Origin: Stichopus chloronotus | Taxonomy: Eukaryota > Echinodermata > Holothuroidea > Aspidochirotida > Stichopodidae | NCBI GenBank assembly: GCA_021234535.1 | Contig: CM037843.1 | Location: 6,404,820-6,468,819, forward strand | Length of the DNA stretch: 64,000 bases | Reading direction: 5' to 3' | Part shown: piece by piece, positions 60,101-64,000 of the stretch | Layout of the letters: each line of letters starts with the position of its first letter | Position numbering within the stretch: the stretch's first letter is position 1 | Made by a program: the position numbers and the translations under genes | Notes under the pieces: model-generated | Database searches by the model: none | Seen by the model: only the letters and a program-made list of their open reading frames with translations | Told to the model about the DNA's origin: nothing

Positions 60101-62140
60101 CGGAAGATCTAAAATCTGCCCTCTTTTTATGAGGTACCTAACGTTGAGAGGTGTTGCCCAGCTGAGCCCGGGAACTCGGGATTTGAAATAACTCCGTAGT
60201 TTAGAACAGAAAAGCAGAAAGGGAGGAACTGCTAATTCACTGTGCAACGAGATGATTAACAACAAGTGCAAAATCTGGTCAGGATCGGCAAAAAGCCAAG
60301 GAAAGAATATACAAAAGTCAATCACGAGCAGAGTCAAACCAAGGAGCAACCACACCGTTGACAAAGTACCGCTCCCTCTATGACACCAACCACTGACACC
60401 TGAAATGTACAAACAAAGTGAAACTGTTGCAATCTTTAATTCTTTAGTAGTTATCTTCTTTAATGTAAAGATACAAATTGGTGCCCCTTTTTAGCTATAA
60501 AAACCTTCTTCACCGATGGATTGTGTCCACGAATGAAACCCGAAAAATAAAATGTTAACTTCCCGCAACACGATGATGTATTACTGTTGTATTCATTTCA
60601 AACGTCCCTCATCACTTGTTAATATGAAGCTAGTATAACATCTCATTGACAGATGGTTAAATAAAATACAAATAATGAATGGTTATGAGTTCAAGAGCAA
60701 GAATAATGTTATGAGTCGAAGAACTGGACTTTCAGTATATTCAGTTGAATAGAACGTTCAATATTACAAACGAATGAAATAACTATTACAAGTCTTAGAA
60801 TGAAAAACTTTTTATTCGTTGTTTCATGAATCTTGTCGACTCATGTCAAAATTTGATCAAAGTTTGATTCGATAAGAGTACATAGCCTATTATGTACGTT
60901 AGACCTACATGCAATGTACCATAATCAATGTTGCAGCTATGTATTGAGTTGCACACTTGTAGACCGCTGATTTATTGCCGCTGGTTTAGCACGTACCATT
61001 TTCCCACCACCAGCGTCACGGTGGGTTGGTACATACTAATCCATTGTTGGGCATCACACTCATGATTATAGTGCCGAATTAAACATGTCATAGGTGATCA
61101 CTGATCTTTCAATCAGGTGTAAAGAATTAACATAATGTTATAGCAATTACACTGTTCTCGTCAACGTACACAGCGGAATAAACAAGGAACCTGTTAACCT
61201 GTATACCTGTAGAAGTTAGATTCGGCAACATGGATGGTTTAAAGAGAATCAACCGCAGTTAGAACGATTTGCAAATCAATCCTACGTTACACATTTGGGG
61301 TACACATTTTGCTAAAAACTTGGTGTCTTTTCAAATATCACAGTGAAAACGTTAAAGCCTAAACTTATATGTTCTATACGATAGAATTTTAAACTGAAAA
61401 GTTTTCTGTAGTATCTATTATAATTAAGTTTATTATAATTAAGAAAAGTGAAAAATTATATCTTGTACAGCAATGTTGCGACAGGTGTTCCAACACTGAA
61501 TTCGAGCAACGTCAAATTTATTTGCGAGACTCATCGAAAAAAAGAAAGAAATACTCTTAGTGGGAAGAGTTCATGAATGTTTTTTTTTTAAATAAGTAAG
61601 CAAAGATGTTGCTAAGATCCTTGTAAAAATGTAGTTAAGACATATGAGCTAACACATTACAATACTTTTGAAAGCATTTTATTTCTAGTTTGCATCGGCT
61701 ATAGTTACACACTTACCAATTTCGTTTGCGGTGTATCTCTCTGCTACACGGTGGCAGTTCCACCAAAGAGTTTCACAAACGTCACAGATGTTCTCATTCA
61801 GATACTTGTTACATTCTTTCCGCAGCAGCCATGTTTTTTCATCTTCTGCATCCTTAGTGGCCGCATCACAATTAAGCTCATACGCCAATATCAAAGGATT
61901 AAATTCAACATCGATTTCTCTGACCCGTTTGCTTTGACATTCGCCTTCAACAATTTTCTTTGCGTGGCAAGGAAAGCATTTCCGCACTGTCACGACATCA
62001 TCGTGGTAATACAAACCGAGAAATTTTAATATCAGCCAAAACAGAACCGGCCATTTCTCTCTCCCTTTCCTGGTAACTTTTCTAGTTTCGGAAAATCTAT
62101 CCTCAGCTGTCATGAAACGCCTTCGATTAATATGCGGCAT
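57109..62140 (-). CDS. Seven-transmembrane protein, possibly gustatory-receptor-like; block B copy
   Basis: Paralogue of the block A gene with the same three coding exons: 62,140-61,717, 60,399-60,094 and 57,860-57,109. Donor and acceptor sites are conserved (ATTG|GTAAGT, TTTCAG|GT, ACACAG|GTTTGT, TTTGCAG|GT) and the introns are phase 1. The product is 493 residues, one fewer than its sister because of a missing acidic residue at about position 101. All seven hydrophobic segments are kept. The last exon differs from its sister at 10 of 249 residues (for example G/C in TM4, V/M and I/T in TM6, F/Y in the TM7 end IYMGYHF). The middle exon differs at about 8 of 101. The N-terminal region is the most variable (CSM/RFM, DVHRKSRK/KVTRKGRE, EYVDRNT/KYLNENI). 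No stop or frameshift is present, so both copies look functional. The intron before the last exon is enlarged by a 1.75 kb insertion. Family assignment is as uncertain as for the sister. Confidence 0.8.
58309..60054. mobile_element. 1.75 kb insertion in the last intron of the block B receptor gene
   Basis: Block A reads CACGTTTTCAGTTCAGTG at this place (39,721-39,740). Block B has CACGTTTTCA, then about 1.75 kb of unrelated sequence, then AGTTCAGTG. The insert holds a short inverted repeat near its left end (TCACATCAGA with TCTGATGTGA, about 58,319-58,376), a T12G12 tract at 58,952-58,975 and a C9A9 tract at 59,550-59,567. No transposase or reverse transcriptase was recognised and no terminal inverted repeats were seen. 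It may be several elements. The small frames at 58,441-58,709 and 58,806-59,097 are not supported as genes. Confidence 0.6.
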
Positions 62141-62270
62141 TGCTTCTAAAGTACCGTCCATGGTAAAGGTTCCTTCGCCACAGTCAGATGAACGCTGTAT
62201 AGCGTCTTGATTTCGAAGACAGCTTACTTGTACAATGATGGGACTTTCATTGGTTATGTCGCACACTTGA
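62141..62270 (-). other. Probable 5' leader part of the first shown exon (block B)
   Basis: Acceptor GATTTCAG|ATCAAG matches that of block A. The frame to the start ATG at 62,140 is open but out of step with block A in its centre. An additional in-frame ATG at 62,152 exists only here. Confidence 0.4.
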
Positions 62271-62559
62271 TCTGAAATCGTAATTGAAAGATGACTGCTG
62301 CCATCAATTATAATAAAATTGAGACCTTGAGAGTCACCGCAAGGAGTTACTCCTTAGTCTCAGGTTAAGGTACATATGACTGTGGGCTGAAGTCTAATAT
62401 CTCGGTAACAGCTCCCTGCTCATATAAAAGTGCGTTTCTAAATTACACAAGTTCGTCAGTAGTTAGAGCATAACATTTGCTATAGTTAAGGTATAACATT
62501 CGCTATAGTTAAGAGGTTTTTTTTTTTTTGGTAACTGTTTTATTATTTTGTACTAAGAT

Positions 62560-63033
62560 GGTTGAGATTTCCTAATCTAAAAGGATGAGAGATGCCCATA
62601 CATAATGACACAGAGACTGAGAGCCGAGACAAGGAAAGATTTAGAAAATCCTGTAAACAATTATTAATAAATCAGCGATAACCTCATAGTTTCGACTTTT
62701 GTATTGTCTTTCACCGCCTTCTACAGAGTGTTGTTAAACGCTCCCACAGCTCAGAATGACACCTATCTTTGTCGCCAATGCATCCATAAGTGTTTTGGTT
62801 GAGATTTCCTAATCTAAAAGGATGAGAGATGCCCATACATAATGACACAGAGACTGAGAGCCGAGACAAGGAAAGATTTAGAAAATCCTGTAAACAATTA
62901 TTAATAAATCAGCGATAAGCTCATAGTTTCGACTTTTGTATTGTCTTTCACCGCCTTCTACAGAGTGTTGTTAAACGCTCCCACAGCTCAGAATGACACT
63001 TATCTTTGTCGTCAATGCATCCATAAGTGTTTT
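62560..63033. repeat. 237 bp perfect-looking tandem duplication (block B only)
   Basis: The segment starting GGTTGAGATTTCCTAATCT and ending CATCCATAAGTGTTTT occurs at 62,560-62,796 and again at 62,797-63,033. The two differ by only a few bases (for example GATAACC against GATAAGC, and CGCCAATG against CGTCAATG). Block A has one copy (about 42,780-43,010). The duplication is therefore younger than the block duplication. Confidence 0.9.
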
Positions 63034-64000
63034 GCACTTTACCTAGAAAGTTTTTATTAACATTTAAGGTAACTTTTTTGAATCTGAAACTGAAAGTATA
63101 TTTATTGAAAACATCTTCACCTGCATGTCATATCGTGTGGGACACTCTTATCGTCCTTGTCTAAAGAGTAGTACCCTCCAATTTCAATTATATCATAAGG
63201 ACCTGTTCCACAAATAGTTAAGATCGATCTTAAGTTCATATAAATCAAACTTGAGATTGTGCGCAACTCTTTGTGGAACAGGTTGAAGTATATAGAAGCT
63301 GAAGCCTGTTTTTCAAAAAGGTCCTCCCATTTGTAGGTCGCTTTGGTGAGACTCCACATTATTGTATATATTAAGTCTCACGTGGACTGACCATTAAGTT
63401 TTAAATTAATTGACAGGCAGCCTCATCACTCCAATATTACCATTACCGTATTATGGGACACGGAATGCGATACTTCTTTAACTGTGGTAATGTTACTTAC
63501 CAATTTTCTTATAAGATATTAAACAGTTAGTTTCCACGAACAACTCGTGGGGGGGGGGGGTATGTGGGGAAGTATTCACTGCTTTTTAAGGACGTACTAA
63601 TCCTTCGAATGACGAATATACAAACTCGCAGTACTACTGAGTCATCTACAGCCAGATAACTCTCATCAATGTTAGCCTGAATATTTAAGGTGTGCTCCGG
63701 TCCGGTTTTCGATGTTGGAACAGCCCGATCGTTTGAACTTGACCAAGAGCACACGCCTCGAGAGAACGACCTTCGTAACACGAAGGAAAATCGTGAGAAT
63801 CGTGGGTATCGTACATACACACGCCTGCTGCAAAGGTTACCCACACTGAGGAAGCTTGTATTACTGAGGCGTGCACAAGAAATAAAAAAACACAAACAAG
63901 GAAATGGTTAATGAAAAATCGTACCATGAAAAGAATTCTTTTTAGTGTTTTCTACTGAAGCATCACACAATGTACTGCTGTTTAAGAAGTACCGCAGCAA
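63034..64000. other. Upstream flank of the block B receptor gene, to the window edge
   Basis: Apart from the hairpin and a 12-base G run (63,549-63,560) nothing recognisable is present. The minus-strand ATG frame at 63,685-63,927 begins with a signal-peptide-like segment. The block A counterpart has ATT instead of ATG and a different downstream frame, so it is not supported as coding. Confidence 0.4.
63201..63283. other. 83-nt hairpin upstream of the block B receptor gene
   Basis: Same hairpin as at 43,174-43,256. The 14 bp outer stem is identical and the total length is the same; a single base change was seen (GATCGATCTTAAG against GATCGATCATAAG). It lies in the same place relative to the receptor gene. 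Confidence 0.45.

Larger units (their letters stand above)
49030..64000. repeat. Segmental duplication, block B (runs off the window)
   Basis: Direct copy of block A. Aligned parts include 49,030-49,265 (A: 33,490-33,735), 52,790-53,730 (A: 34,450-35,430), 54,297-56,236 (A: 35,440-37,530) and 56,469-64,000 (A: 37,530-44,040). About 3 kb at 49,270-52,790 has no counterpart of equal length in A. B also lacks about 370 bp of A (35,686-36,053), lost between two similar sub-repeats near 54,540. Confidence 0.9.

Noticed and set aside
63685..63927. Signal-peptide-like first exon for the block B receptor
   Set aside because: Block A has ATT instead of ATG and the downstream frame is not conserved. 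Gr-like receptors also lack signal peptides.

Overview
The window looks like AT-rich nuclear DNA from an animal, most probably a marine invertebrate deuterostome such as an echinoderm. The reasons are GT-AG introns, decayed APE-type LINEs, TTAA-flanked MITEs, a foldback element resembling the TU elements of sea urchins, a tRNA-headed SINE-like insertion, and a GRL-like 7TM receptor. No taxon marker gene is present, so the assignment is inference. There are no bacterial operons, rRNA genes or CRISPR arrays.

Layout. (1) 1-28,100: one long direct satellite array with a ~570 bp monomer and about 48 recognisable units. It is homogenised in the middle and degenerate at both ends. It contains 696 bp (insertion) and ~329 bp (deletion) unit variants and several higher-order repeats, the clearest being a 2,853 bp five-unit block present twice in succession. 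(2) 28,110-30,482: a foldback-type element with ~52 bp tandem repeats pointing inwards on both flanks and a nested ~130 bp inverted repeat at its centre. (3) 30,485-31,570: a decayed, truncated LINE on the minus strand. (4) 31,570-33,490: no recognisable gene. (5) 33,490-44,040 (block A) and 49,030-64,000 (block B): a direct tandem segmental duplication, with block B running off the right edge. Each block carries one intact three-coding-exon minus-strand gene for a ~494-residue 7TM protein, possibly gustatory-receptor-like (GRL). Between the blocks lie unassigned sequence (44,040-47,400) and a second decayed LINE (47,420-49,020, minus strand).

The two 7TM genes have the same exon structure, with both coding-exon junctions in phase 1, and both are open throughout. 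Protein differences are mostly conservative. They look like recent paralogues of a lineage-expanding receptor family. Comparing the blocks dates other events: two TTAA-flanked MITEs occur only in block A, with empty or decayed sites in B. A SINE-bearing insertion, a 1.75 kb intron insertion and a 237 bp tandem duplication occur only in block B. An 83-nt hairpin upstream of each gene is kept almost unchanged in both copies.

Nearly all short open frames, including the repeated 62-residue frames of the satellite, are by-products of repeats or chance. Coordinates of exons and elements were read by eye from splice signals and from comparing the copies. They should be good to a few bases for the genes and MITEs, and to tens of bases for the repeat boundaries.
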